Source of the DNA: Allorhodopirellula solitaria
Lineage (GTDB): Bacteria; Planctomycetota; Planctomycetia; Pirellulales; Pirellulaceae
Assembly: GCF_007859855.1 (NCBI RefSeq)
Contig: NZ_SJPK01000014.1
Coordinates: 72,257-115,995 of the forward strand
Reading direction: 5' to 3'
DNA length: 43,739 bases
In this document: positions 18,797-26,677 of the stretch, in pieces
How positions within the stretch are numbered: position 1 is the first letter of the stretch
Layout: every line of letters begins with the position of its first letter
Made by a program: the position numbers and the translations under genes
The notes under the pieces: generated by a model
The model's input: the letters and a program-made list of their open reading frames with translations, nothing else
Database searches by the model: none
Told to the model about the DNA's origin: nothing

Positions 18797-19804
18797 ATGC
18801 TTGATTTCCCTGCTGCCATTGAACTCGCCCGTTCCGGTACCGACCTGACGGCGGCGCAGACCGGGCACCTCATCGACGTCATGCTGCGTGGTGAGGCGGA
18901 GGAATCGAGTGTGGGCGCTTTCCTCTTGGCGCTGCGGGACAAGGGCGAGTCGGTCAGTGAACTCGTCGGTGCAGCCAGGGCGATGCGAACTCACATGACG
19001 CGAATCGAGCATGGCCACGAAGTCTTGCTCGATACCTGCGGAACGGGCGGCAGCGGTTCGGGGACGTTCAATATCTCCACTGCCGTTGCCATTCTCGCTG
19101 CTGCTTGCGGCGTGGCTGTCGCGAAACACGGCAATCGAGCCGCGACGAGCCGCTCGGGATCAGCCGACGTGCTCGAGCACCTCGGCGTGCGGATCGAATC
19201 CGATGCGGATGAAGTCGCGCGGAGCCTCCAAGAGATTGGCATCTGTTTTTGCTTTGCTGCAAAACTGCACCCCGCGATGAGACATGTTGTTGCCATTCGC
19301 CGTAGTCTCGGCGTGCCGACGCTGTTCAACTTGCTCGGCCCGCTCTGCAACCCCGCCGCCGCCACTCATCAACTGCTCGGCACGGTCTCGCCCACAACAC
19401 AGGCCAAGATCGCCTCAGCATTGAGCGAACTCGATACTCAACGCAGTTTTGTGGTTTGTGCCGATGACGGCCAGGACGAGGTGTCGCTCGACGGAACGAC
19501 ACGATGCACCGAAGTTTGCTCGTCGCAGCAAACCCAACACAGCTGGACGGCAGCCGATTTTGGGCTGCCACCCACCCACGCCGAAACGCTCGTCGTCGCC
19601 GACCCCGCCGAGAGCGCTGAAGTCATTCGCGATCTCTTTGCCGGCAAGCCAGGGCCCCGGCGCGATACCGTCGTCGCCGGCTGCGCCGTCGCTCTCCTAC
19701 TCGTGGGCAAGTGCGACGACCTGCGCCGAGCTACCGCCGTCGCTGCAGAAGCCATCGACAGCGGAGCTGGCCAAGAGAAACTGCAGCAACTCTGTCGCAA
19801 ATAA
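18797..19804 (+). CDS. trpD: Anthranilate phosphoribosyltransferase
   Basis: A 335-residue TrpD that joins phosphoribosyl pyrophosphate to anthranilate in tryptophan synthesis. The PRPP/Mg site is LLDTCGTGGSGSGTFNIST, with the anthranilate-binding KHGNRAATSRSGSADVLE segment next. LHPAMRHVVAIRRSLGVPTL and FNLLGPLCNPA are further conserved blocks, and VVCADDGQDEVSLDG is the second metal site region. The ATG at 18797 is preferred over an in-frame TTG at 18788. It stands alone, with no other trp gene nearby. Confidence 0.93.
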   Translation: MLDFPAAIELARSGTDLTAAQTGHLIDVMLRGEAEESSVGAFLLALRDKGESVSELVGAARAMRTHMTRIEHGHEVLLDTCGTGGSGSGTFNISTAVAILAAACGVAVAKHGNRAATSRSGSADVLEHLGVRIESDADEVARSLQEIGICFCFAAKLHPAMRHVVAIRRSLGVPTLFNLLGPLCNPAAATHQLLGTVSPTTQAKIASALSELDTQRSFVVCADDGQDEVSLDGTTRCTEVCSSQQTQHSWTAADFGLPPTHAETLVVADPAESAEVIRDLFAGKPGPRRDTVVAGCAVALLLVGKCDDLRRATAVAAEAIDSGAGQEKLQQLCRK

Positions 19805-20287
19805 GCAGCTGGAGTATTTAATCAACGGCCCCCGCCTGTCAGCGACCCACTCGTTTGCTCCCGCGTGTACTTGTCACAACGGTGAGCGACGTTTTCGAAA
19901 TTAGCGGGCGGGGTTATCGATTGAATCGCAGAAAACTAAGACCGATCCTCCCTGCGTTGAATTTATTCAGATTCAGTTCACAACGCAGAGGTGAAATCGA
20001 GAACACACCCGCACAGGACTCTGCGTTCTATGCGCCTCTGCGATAGAGAACCCTCAGAGATCAGAGGGAAAGATCAGAGGGACGTAGCACTTTGTTCGCC
20101 GAGTCAATGCTTGCTTCATTGCATCGACGGCAGATGGCGGCCGAGTCGATAAACTGTCATCTCTTGGGCACAACAAGTACCCCGCTGATCAACTTGTCGA
20201 GCCGACTTCGGTGCGCACCTTCTCTATTTCCGGTTCCCTGCTGCCGATTGCTGCACGCGAAAATTCGTGAGAGCCGCGAATTAGTGG
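19805..20287. repeat. Gene-free repeat region after trpD
   Basis: No gene is visible in about 480 bases. 19855-19904 is a diverged copy of the hairpin-bearing repeat at 37690-37738 (both read TTGCT-CGCGTGT-CTTGTCACA, then GCGACGTTTT). AACGCAGAG at 19982-19990 can pair with CTCTGCGTT at 20019-20027 or, shifted, with CCTCTGCG at 20035-20042. GATCAGAGGGA is repeated in tandem near 20057-20081. Confidence 0.5.
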
Positions 20288-20503
20288 TCAGCAGCTCGCG
20301 GGCGCGGTCTGGCGGGCCGTCCAGTCCAGCAGATCGACGCCAAAATAGGATGCGAATCGCTGCGAATACTCCTCGATCCAGACCTTCGGGTAGTCGAAGG
20401 TCTTCCCGGATACCGGATCGCCCGCTAAGAGAAAACAACGGCGACATACGCGGGTGTAAACGTAGGCGATCGCCACTTCTTCGGGATCAAACTCCGTTTC
20501 CAC
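20288..20503 (-). pseudogene. Truncated REP-associated (Y1-type) transposase-like fragment
   Basis: The translation from about 20503 has a recognisable stretch, FDPEEVAIAYVYTRVCRRC, FLLAGDPVSGKTFDYPKVWI, EEYSQRFASYFGVDLL. It matches the N-terminal part of the planctomycete transposase-like family that I remember continuing with a SNHFH motif (the HUH site). Here it breaks off after GVDLL and ends in an unrelated tail (DWTARQTAPASC), so the catalytic region is missing. It overlaps the last 17 bases of the DUF1353 gene in another frame and has no own start signal. The family call is from memory of related proteins. Confidence 0.6.
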
Positions 20504-21503
20504 TAACAAACTCGACAAGTTTCCCTTCGCTTGAAACGATCGCTGTGCTCTTGCAACCGGGGTCAGCGACAACTTGGCCCTGCTCGTCTTCGTGGACGTA
20601 TTGAACCTCCACGCGATACGAATTGCGTCCGGGTTGCACGGTGTAGACGGCGGGTCGAAGTTCGCCGGCCTGTTGCTCGACATGATTGCGGACTCGTGCG
20701 ATGACAGCTTCCTCGGTTTCGGGTTGCAATCCTGATTGGCTCCGCGAACGAGACTGCGTGCCGAGATTTTGCGAACGGGCAGACCGATTCTGGTCATCCC
20801 ATCTTTTGGCAAAGTCACGCGAACGGCTTTGGCTTTGATCATTTCGGTTCGAGCGATCACCACGACGGCGCAATTGATCTCGATTGAGTCTGCGGATGGC
20901 TTCCGGCTGAGGGTTTTCTTCGGCCACAAATGCTTCCACTTGCTGCACTTCTTCAATCGTCGGCGGCGGTGGGTCAATGCGAGCGACGCGCTGCACGTTG
21001 ACGTTTCGCATCACCGTCTGGCCGTTGCCGTTGTCAACGGGCTGAGCGACGGTCTCGACGATCGGTTCCCAACGAGGACCGAAGTGATAGACGGCGTAGT
21101 ACATCAGTTTGGCTTGGTTGTCATCGACGCCGCCACAACGACATGCTTCGTAAAACATCATGTGAACATCTTCCCATGAAGCCAGCATCTCCTCGCAACC
21201 GACATCGTGAACGACCGATGCATTGCGATACTTGCCCTCAAAGGGGCCACCGATCACTGACCAGAACGCCGAAGGAATCGACGCACCGTTAACGACAGCG
21301 CCTGCCGGCGCAGTCCACTCGCGATTCGATCCGTCAACGTAACGAAACGAGTCCTTCAGAACCATGTCGCGACCATTCTCAGCCCAAGATGCGACAATGT
21401 CGCCCTCGAATCGTCCGAAGTCAGTGGTATCGGGCACTGAAGTCGGATTGCATCCAGTAAGCAGCACGAAAGTGCAGAGAGCGAAAGCCAGAGTTCGTCG
21501 CAT
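20487..21503 (-). CDS. DUF1353 lipoprotein
   Basis: A 338-residue predicted lipoprotein when started at the ATG at 21503 (MRRTLAFALCTFVLLTGCNP, lipobox LTGC); the frame is open to 21590 but the extension has no signal peptide. Residues about 45-150 match DUF1353: FRYVDGSNREWTAPAGAVV, NGASIPSAFWSVIGGPFEG, KYRNASVVHDVGCEEM. A low-complexity linker rich in Arg, Ser, Asn and Gln follows (about 210-265), then a small C-terminal part with basic and beta-rich character. DUF1353 is of unknown function and common in phages and bacteria. Its 3' end abuts the transposase-like remnant. It has no operon partner. Confidence 0.8.
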   Translation of the reverse strand: MRRTLAFALCTFVLLTGCNPTSVPDTTDFGRFEGDIVASWAENGRDMVLKDSFRYVDGSNREWTAPAGAVVNGASIPSAFWSVIGGPFEGKYRNASVVHDVGCEEMLASWEDVHMMFYEACRCGGVDDNQAKLMYYAVYHFGPRWEPIVETVAQPVDNGNGQTVMRNVNVQRVARIDPPPPTIEEVQQVEAFVAEENPQPEAIRRLNRDQLRRRGDRSNRNDQSQSRSRDFAKRWDDQNRSARSQNLGTQSRSRSQSGLQPETEEAVIARVRNHVEQQAGELRPAVYTVQPGRNSYRVEVQYVHEDEQGQVVADPGCKSTAIVSSEGKLVEFVSGNGV

Positions 21504-21595
21504 TGCTTCATCCTTGAAAGTTGGCTTGAGGGAATACCAAAGCGATGGGGGTGGCTCGGCAGAATACCAAAGCAGTGAAAGTCGAGACAAGTCAA

Positions 21596-21668
21596 ACCCG
21601 AATTTTTCGGCTCATCCGACGGAAGCGTGCGGCCGAGGTTTTCAAGGCATGGCTCCCGTACCCAAGGA
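21596..21668 (+). repeat. Dispersed repeat, plus-strand copy of an inverted pair
   Basis: This stretch starts with the small palindrome CCGAATTTTTCGG and runs through CATCCGACGGAAGCGTGCG and a GGTTTTCAAGGCATGGCTCCC segment. Its reverse-complement counterpart is at 21866-21945 with the same core CATCCGACGGAAGCGTGCG and GAGGCATGGCTCTCGTATCC. Translations such as HPTEAC and IRRKRA recur in both, as in spurious ORFs I recall from Rhodopirellula. Confidence 0.7.
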
Positions 21669-21865
21669 TTTATTTGTGGGATGTGATTATCAATGTTAGA
21701 CTGGCACTGCCGGGAGAAACGGAGCCGAGCTCTGCAGAGGTGCGGGCTTGGCAAGGTATATCTCGGTCGCCAGCGTTTCCCTGCAAAAGCGGTACGCCAA
21801 TGGTGTTGTCGGTCCCTGGGAAGCGTTTGTTCGTCAGGGACGCATTTTTGAACGATCATTGGATA

Positions 21866-21945
21866 CGAGAGCCATGCCTCAAAAAAAACCTTCCGCTGTG
21901 CTCTGCGCACGCTTCCGTCGGATGTACCAATTTTTCGGGCTGATA
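21866..21945 (-). repeat. Dispersed repeat, minus-strand copy of an inverted pair
   Basis: Reverse-complement partner of 21596-21668. The shared core is CATCCGACGGAAGCGTGCG; the two copies differ by a gap of about 8 bases between the core and the GGTTT run. The segment between the copies is about 200 bases and has no gene. Confidence 0.7.
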
Positions 21946-22091
21946 GCGACTTGACGCGCTACGAATTCGGCGATCTGTGGATCGCTCTTCGCCATTCTCG
22001 GTAGATCTATTACGCTTTTGAATTGGTACGGGTTGCGCGTTGCAAGGCGATGCTCGGCAGCTATCTCTGCTGAGACACCTCTCTTTTCCAT
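21879..22091 (-). CDS. Doubtful small ORF
   Basis: A 70-codon frame preceded by AGGTGA, a good ribosome-binding site about seven bases before the ATG. The product (MEKRGVSAEIAAEHRLATRN, ending IRRKRAQSTAEGFF) has no signal peptide or domain that I recognise. Its last 25 codons lie within a dispersed repeat, so it is either a small gene shortened by the repeat or a chance frame. I lean to chance. Confidence 0.25.
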   Translation of the reverse strand: MEKRGVSAEIAAEHRLATRNPYQFKSVIDLPRMAKSDPQIAEFVARQVAISPKNWYIRRKRAQSTAEGFF

Positions 22092-22315
22092 CGAGAGTCA
22101 CCTGTACTTCCCATGCAGGACTGCCATGCAGGACGGAAACACGACGTTACACAACTAATTTGTTGTTCATCCATAGGACATTCGACTCTACCAATCGGGT
22201 GGAATGTGATGGTGATGGGGAAGACGGTCGATGGGCTCAAACAGAGGGGAGAATCTGGCTAAACATCGTACGATCAATTTCTGTCGTGGTGAACGAAGCG
22301 CCGAGTCCAAAGCCG

Positions 22316-22607
22316 CAGGACTCGTCGCCTTCTAAAGATTACCCACAAGTCTTCGTACGCCGAAGGCGTTTTAGAAAATAGCCGGTGGTCGAGCGCAGCG
22401 AACACCACCGGAAACGCTGAGAAACACGCGTGCCAACCCCGAATGGGGTTGAAGATCATGCACCACGAGGTCTGCGCCCCACTTCGGGGTCGACGCTCCA
22501 TCTTCAACGATACACCGTGTGTGGCGCTGCGCTGACCTACGGCTATTCTCTTTGATCCCTAACGGGATACTTGTGGGTAACCGACAGCTCGTCGCCTCGT
22601 CCACTAC
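22316..22607. repeat. Mosaic of short palindromes bounded by repeated ends
   Basis: CAGGACTCGTCGCCT (22316-22330) and CTCGTCGCCTCGTCCACTAC (22588-22607) lie at the two ends; the same sequences recur in the palindrome at 37590-37655. Inside is a 12-base inverted repeat, TTACCCACAAGT (22339-22350) with ACTTGTGGGTAA (22569-22580). Between these are hairpins: CCGGTGGT with ACCACCGG (22382-22411), AACCCC-GAAT-GGGGTT (about 22436-22451), CCCC-ACTTC-GGGG (about 22478-22490), and TCCC-TAAC-GGGA (about 22556-22567). This looks like a cluster of REP-type elements. Confidence 0.65.
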
Positions 22608-22722
22608 AGAAAAGATCTCGCGAAATTCGCCACCTACTGTTCACGCGATGCTAAGCCGGACGCACTCGTACCGGGTAGCGCCGCCCACGTCTCGGCTCAC
22701 TCACGCGACGACCGGCAGGCTG

Positions 22723-23478
22723 TTAACGGAGGCGACGTAGGTAGCCCTGAGGTGCCACGCTGATGAGCAGTTGATTATCGATCGAGGTGTCAACTTCGAA
22801 GTCGTCGCGAGCTTGTAGAAATTTCTTCACCGCTGACTTGGGACTGTTGCCTGGCCCCCAACTTCGGTCCGGATACATGTCGCTCGGCAGGTCCTCGACG
22901 ATCGTGTCAAAGACGACGCAGTAACTGCCGACACTCGTTAGGTCCGCGTAGGCATTCAGTTCGGCCAAGACATGATCATGGGTGTGATTGCTGTCGAGGC
23001 AAACCATCACGCTGCGTTTGCCGGTCGCTTGCTGCCTGACCTGTTGGACGATCTCCGGTGCCACGCTGCTACCCTCGATCATGTTGATGCGTTTGGCCAT
23101 GGGGTGATCGATGATCGCTTGGCGATTGTGCTGGCGAATATCAATGTCGATACCGAGCACCCGGGCGTCGGCTGGGCCGCCGCAAGCGGCGTTGAGCTCG
23201 AGCATGGAGGCCGAGAAGATCAACGAACCGCCATGGGCGATCCCGGTTTCAATGATAAGGTCCGGTTGAATGCGCCAAATCAACTGCTGCATGGCGATCA
23301 TATCTTGCGGATACTGAATGATCGGCCGTCCCAACCAGCTGAAATTGTAGGAGTACTTTGGCTCGGTGCTCGCCCGCATGAATTCGCGGCCCGACTGCGC
23401 CATGGCACTGTCTGCATAACCTTCTACGCGATCGTGGCACTCCCGGCGAAACTCTTCGGTGGGGTCAATGGACGTCAT
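22723..23478 (-). CDS. CmcI-like (cephalosporin hydroxylase family) protein, probable sugar O-methyltransferase
   Basis: A 251-residue protein of the CmcI family (PF04989), a SAM-binding Rossmann fold. The nucleotide-binding strand is DLIIETGIAHGGSLIFSASM, followed by RVLGIDIDIRQHNRQAI with an acidic strand end, and a metal-site region VCLDSNHTHDHVLAEL. Despite the name, family members include sugar O-methyltransferases and occur often in O-antigen and glycan clusters. Here it is the last of three overlapping genes with an SDR enzyme and an RmlC-like epimerase; its ATG overlaps the SDR stop in an ATGA. O-methylation of the sugar made by this cluster is the likely job, by context. Confidence 0.8.
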   Translation of the reverse strand: MTSIDPTEEFRRECHDRVEGYADSAMAQSGREFMRASTEPKYSYNFSWLGRPIIQYPQDMIAMQQLIWRIQPDLIIETGIAHGGSLIFSASMLELNAACGGPADARVLGIDIDIRQHNRQAIIDHPMAKRINMIEGSSVAPEIVQQVRQQATGKRSVMVCLDSNHTHDHVLAELNAYADLTSVGSYCVVFDTIVEDLPSDMYPDRSWGPGNSPKSAVKKFLQARDDFEVDTSIDNQLLISVAPQGYLRRLR

Positions 23479-24323
23479 CGTGGCTGCTCAAGCGATTGGA
23501 GGAGTGAAGGGTCGCCCCACATTGCCAGGGGCTCGTAATCGGGATAGGGATAGTGCCCAAGTTGCAGCGTCATCTCAGCGTTTCGTGCTGCGCAGTGCTG
23601 CTCGACGAGACGCCGAACAGAGATTGGCTCGCCACTGCAGATGTTGACAGTCCCGTCAAAATCCTGCTTCTCTGCGAGCATGGCCAGATGGCGGGCAACC
23701 ACATTGACCGGGAGATAGTCACGTATCTGCTCTCCGCCCGACATCGCAAAACTGTCCTCACCGCGATCAATGGCCGCGTCAAGCTGTGCGATCAGGCTGC
23801 CTGGATTCTGGCCCGCACCGTAAGTGTAGAACAAACGTGCCCAGGTCAACTGAAACGGCAATGAGGTTTGCAAGATCCGCAAGAATCGGTGCAGACAATC
23901 CTTGCCGAGCGCATAGGAATTCGTAGGTTCGACGGGCATCCACTCGCTCAGCTTTCCCTCACGAGCGCCGTATTCGAAACAAGTTCCGGTGACCAGCACA
24001 TTCCGACACCCCTCGTCAACGAACGCTTGGATCCAGCGGTAGGCTGCGGGCAGATTCCTCTCAAAGTGGAATCGATCTTGATAGTTGGGGAGCCCCGGCC
24101 AAGCCAGGTGCAGCAGACAATCCGTGGCGACGAGTCGCTGCAGCGTGGCTGGATCCGGCTCGTCGATGTCGATCTGCTCAAAGCACACCTTCGATGCCCA
24201 GTCCATGGTTAGAAACCGCTCCCGACTGCGTCCGACCGCGATGATTTCGTGCCCGCGCTCAAGCAGTTCGGACACGAGGTGCCGACCGATAAAACCCGTG
24301 GCTCCGGTAACAGCCATTTTCAT
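23475..24323 (-). CDS. NAD-dependent epimerase/dehydratase (SDR), probable NDP-4-ketosugar reductase or epimerase
   Basis: A 282-residue extended SDR. The dinucleotide-binding motif is VTGATGFIGRHL at the N-terminus, and the catalytic Tyr-Lys pair is in NSYALGKDCLHRFL (YxxxK). VTGTCFEYG supplies the catalytic Ser/Thr region and RLFYTYGAGQNPGSLI the substrate-side loop. I chose the ATG at 24323 because it overlaps the RmlC-like stop as ATGA and gives the standard N-terminus; the open frame extends 20 codons further. Between an epimerase and a methyltransferase-like gene, it would suit as the 4-ketoreductase that finishes the deoxysugar. Confidence 0.82.
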   Translation of the reverse strand: MKMAVTGATGFIGRHLVSELLERGHEIIAVGRSRERFLTMDWASKVCFEQIDIDEPDPATLQRLVATDCLLHLAWPGLPNYQDRFHFERNLPAAYRWIQAFVDEGCRNVLVTGTCFEYGAREGKLSEWMPVEPTNSYALGKDCLHRFLRILQTSLPFQLTWARLFYTYGAGQNPGSLIAQLDAAIDRGEDSFAMSGGEQIRDYLPVNVVARHLAMLAEKQDFDGTVNICSGEPISVRRLVEQHCAARNAEMTLQLGHYPYPDYEPLAMWGDPSLLQSLEQPR

Positions 24324-24850
24324 CGTTCCAGCCACCCCAGTTCCGCGTCCTTCTGCGAAATGACCGAGACCGGCAATGGCCAATCAATCCCTAGCTCCGG
24401 ATCGGCGTAATGAAACCCTCGCGCCGATGGAGCATCGAAGTAATCGCTCATCTGGTAGAAAACCTCGGTATCATCAACGAGTGTCTGGAAACCATGAGCG
24501 AAGCCTTTGGGTACGTACAGTGCCCGATGGTTTTCTGCGGTTAGCTCAAAGCCAACGTGTTGCGCGAAAGTGGCCGACTCGGGCCGGAGATCCACGATCA
24601 CATCATAGACGCTACCGCGAGTACAACGCACAAGCTTGACCTCCTCCTTAGGCGTCGCCTGGTAATGCATGCCACGAAGCGTCCCCGCCTGTTTGTTGAA
24701 CGAAACACTGCACTGAACCAATCTGCCGTCGAGACCATGGTCGGTGAACTCTCGATGGCACCACGTCCTCGCGAAAAAGCCTCGTACATCCACATGACGC
24801 TCCGGCTCGATCAGCCAAGCTCCCTCCAAACGGGTCGGATTCAACTGCAC
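24320..24850 (-). CDS. rfbC: dTDP-4-dehydrorhamnose 3,5-epimerase family protein
   Basis: A 176-residue RmlC-type cupin. The key blocks are present: RGFFARTWCHREF, the catalytic-His region GTLRGMHYQ, KLVRCTRGSVYDVIVDLR, and LYVPKGFAHGFQTL. RmlC epimerises C3 and/or C5 of a nucleotide-linked 4-keto-6-deoxyhexose; homologues such as AscE act on CDP-sugars. No dTDP-glucose genes (RmlA, B, D) are seen here, but CDP-glucose genes are, so the substrate may be CDP-linked. The start is GTG; no in-frame ATG exists before the GMHYQ block. It overlaps the SDR gene by 4 bases. Confidence 0.85.
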   Translation of the reverse strand: MQLNPTRLEGAWLIEPERHVDVRGFFARTWCHREFTDHGLDGRLVQCSVSFNKQAGTLRGMHYQATPKEEVKLVRCTRGSVYDVIVDLRPESATFAQHVGFELTAENHRALYVPKGFAHGFQTLVDDTEVFYQMSDYFDAPSARGFHYADPELGIDWPLPVSVISQKDAELGWLER

Positions 24851-24927
24851 GACAATACTCGGTTGCAGGAAGGTATGCGATCAACTCGCTCACTGAACGA
24901 CATGCTGGGAAAGCCCACCAAAAATCC

Positions 24928-24956
24928 TAGATAAACGAACCGAGGAACAGCCTCGA
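24928..24956 (-). promoter_or_regulatory. Motif shared by the two sugar-gene upstream regions (copy 1)
   Basis: TAGATA (24928-24933) and GGAACAGCCTC (24944-24954) recur upstream of the other sugar gene block at 32522-32545. GGAACAGCCTC forms the right half of a small palindrome here (CGAGG-AACAG-CCTCG). It lies about 80 bases before the RmlC-like gene and before a divergent DUF1559 gene. It could be an operator or leader element. Confidence 0.35.
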
Positions 24957-24990
24957 TCGGGTTCTGGAGAAAAAAAAGCTACAAATTTTG

Positions 24991-25019
24991 TTGACTTGCC
25001 CAATGGGCCCTGCTAACAC
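24991..25019 (+). promoter_or_regulatory. Sigma-70-like promoter for the second DUF1559 gene
   Basis: TTGACT (24991-24996) and TAACAC (25014-25019) are 17 bases apart. The -35 box is strong and the -10 box weak. Transcription would start near 25026, giving a leader of about 80 bases that contains two adjacent hairpins. Confidence 0.55.
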
Positions 25020-25034
25020 AGTGTCCTGCAACCA

Positions 25035-25078
25035 CCCACTAATATGTCTTGTGGGCAGGGGGACGCCCCCTGTTTTTT
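25035..25078 (+). terminator. Tandem leader hairpins, the second a Rho-independent terminator
   Basis: CCCAC (25035-25039) pairs with GTGGG (25051-25055). Directly after it CAGGGGG (25056-25062) pairs with CCCCCTG (25066-25072) around an ACG loop, followed by six T (25073-25078). The second hairpin has every mark of an intrinsic terminator, yet lies 28 bases before the ATG of the DUF1559 gene, downstream of its promoter. It may limit read-through, acting as an attenuator, or may close transcripts from further upstream. Confidence 0.6.
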
Positions 25079-25106
25079 CTTTGAAATCGTTTTGAGAGTG
25101 ATTGTT

Positions 25107-26207
25107 ATGCGTAAAAAGTTTTCAGGTAGAGGCGGCTTCACGCTCGTTGAATTGTTGGTGGTGATAGCCATCATCGGGGTGCTGGTTGGACTGTTGCTGC
25201 CCGCGGTTCAGGCGGCACGTGAGGCTGCCCGCCGAATGCAGTGCCAAAACAACATGAAGCAATTCGGGTTAGCCATGCACAACCACATGTCCGCTTTCAA
25301 CGCGTTTCCGCCGGGCAATGTTAACTATGACGAGTCGGGAAACCGTTTCAAGACCGGTGGCTGGCAGCACGGCCAGAACGAACTGGGATGGCACTGGCTC
25401 GCAATGCTGTTTCCTTACATCGAACAACCCGGCATGTGGGAGCGGGTCAAAATCTGCGAAGAATCTCGCTCGGACAGCCACACTTCCAACCCCTGCGACG
25501 ACTGCGAGTATCACGCCTTTACACAGCATTTGGGACGCGACCAGTTAGCGTCGTTTGATCAATGTCCCTCGGCTCCCTTGGTACGCACCCAGTTTTCAGA
25601 CGGCAGCTATGGGCTGGAGGCACTTGCGAAAGGGAATAATTATGCTGCGTGCTGGGGATCGGGCGACATGCTTTCGTGGGAAGATCCGAAAACACGCGGC
25701 GCATTTGGAACCTACTACGCCCATCAAGATGAAATCTTGAATATTGAACCAAGCGGCACAACGGCAGGGGATCGTTTTCAGAACAAAAACGGTATGCAGA
25801 GTCGCGATTTTCTCGACGGTCTGAGCAACACAATGGCGATGAGTGAGATTCTCGCTGCCGACTCCAAGACGGATATTCGCGGCGTCTGGATGTCACCCGC
25901 GATGGGGGCGACGATTTTCTCTGCTTTCCGCAACCCGAACTCAATTGAGAAAGACGTCTTGGCCGCGTGTGGTGACGAGATCACCGACGCATCGACGACC
26001 ACGAACATCAACACAGCCGAGCGTTTACCGTGTTTGGAGGAACGTGACACCTCAGAGATCTACGCGGCCGCTCGCAGCCATCACACCGGTGGCGTGAACG
26101 TTCTGATGGCCGATGGTGGCGTGCGGTTTGTCACTGATTCGGTTGACAACCTTAAAATCTGGCAGCCTATGAGCACTACCCAGAATAAAGAAGTGATTCA
26201 AGAATAA
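25107..26207 (+). CDS. DUF1559 secreted protein with prepilin-like N-terminus
   Basis: A 366-residue protein of the DUF1559 family. The ATG at 25107 gives a short basic leader ([10 protein letters not shown]) and then [20 protein letters not shown] with Gly before the expected cleavage site, the usual prepilin form. The conserved [20 protein letters not shown] and [17 protein letters not shown] segments follow. The H-X9-DG motif is [12 protein letters not shown] near the C-terminus. A paired acidic, Cys-containing segment (NPCDDCEYH) lies near 130 and is absent from the first DUF1559 protein. GAGAG at 25093-25097 is a plausible ribosome-binding site. It has its own promoter and a leader terminator, and a lipoprotein gene follows. 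It splits the glycan cluster. Confidence 0.9.
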   Translation: MRKKFSGRGGFTLVELLVVIAIIGVLVGLLLPAVQAAREAARRMQCQNNMKQFGLAMHNHMSAFNAFPPGNVNYDESGNRFKTGGWQHGQNELGWHWLAMLFPYIEQPGMWERVKICEESRSDSHTSNPCDDCEYHAFTQHLGRDQLASFDQCPSAPLVRTQFSDGSYGLEALAKGNNYAACWGSGDMLSWEDPKTRGAFGTYYAHQDEILNIEPSGTTAGDRFQNKNGMQSRDFLDGLSNTMAMSEILAADSKTDIRGVWMSPAMGATIFSAFRNPNSIEKDVLAACGDEITDASTTTNINTAERLPCLEERDTSEIYAAARSHHTGGVNVLMADGGVRFVTDSVDNLKIWQPMSTTQNKEVIQE

Positions 26208-26266
26208 CGGTGCGGGGCGATACGCCTGCACGTCCAACTACTGAACCAAACTCGAACTGAGAAAGA

Positions 26267-26677
26267 ATGAAGATGAAGAGTATATTGGGATTCGCACTCG
26301 CCTTGTGTGCATGTGCAATTCTGGGCTGTGGCTCCTCGGAGGGAATCAAGCCAACCGACGAGCAGAACGTATTCGCGAGTGTCGAAGGCTTAGGTGATAT
26401 CGCGGGCGATGAAGCAATGTTTGCTGACGCGTTCGTCCCCGGTTCAGTGCCTGAGAATCGACGCGAATATAGCGAACGAGGGTACCAAGTCACCGGAGAA
26501 CCGACCTACGCTGGAGATCAGGTGACTGTGCCAGTGAAGATCTTCGGCGTCATGCATGCGACATCCTCCAGCGAGTCGCGGGCGAAGCGAGGGAATTCGG
26601 TAGCTGAAACACAGCAAACCTGGACGCTCGAGCAAGTTGACGGACAGTGGAAGCTTAAGGATGCTCCACTCGGCTAG
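26267..26677 (+). CDS. Lipoprotein downstream of DUF1559
   Basis: A 136-residue predicted lipoprotein. The signal peptide (MKSILGFALALCACAILGCG) ends in a lipobox ILGC. The mature part is a small, mostly beta-like domain with VTGEPTYAGDQVTVPVKIFG and WTLEQVDGQWKLKDAP at the C-terminus, a pattern seen in proteins related to nuclear transport factor 2 or lumazine-binding-like folds, though I cannot name the family. Either the ATG at 26267 or the one at 26273 may be used; the latter is better spaced from a purine-rich stretch. It lies 60 bases after the DUF1559 gene and is probably co-transcribed. Confidence 0.78.
   Translation: MKMKSILGFALALCACAILGCGSSEGIKPTDEQNVFASVEGLGDIAGDEAMFADAFVPGSVPENRREYSERGYQVTGEPTYAGDQVTVPVKIFGVMHATSSSESRAKRGNSVAETQQTWTLEQVDGQWKLKDAPLG

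Larger units (their letters stand above)
21504..22722. other. Repeat-rich, mostly gene-free region of about 1.2 kb
   Basis: Between the DUF1353 gene and the CmcI-like gene I see no established gene. It holds a diverged inverted-repeat pair, a doubtful 70-codon frame and a mosaic of small hairpins, listed separately. 22110-22315 shows nothing I can name. Confidence 0.6.
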
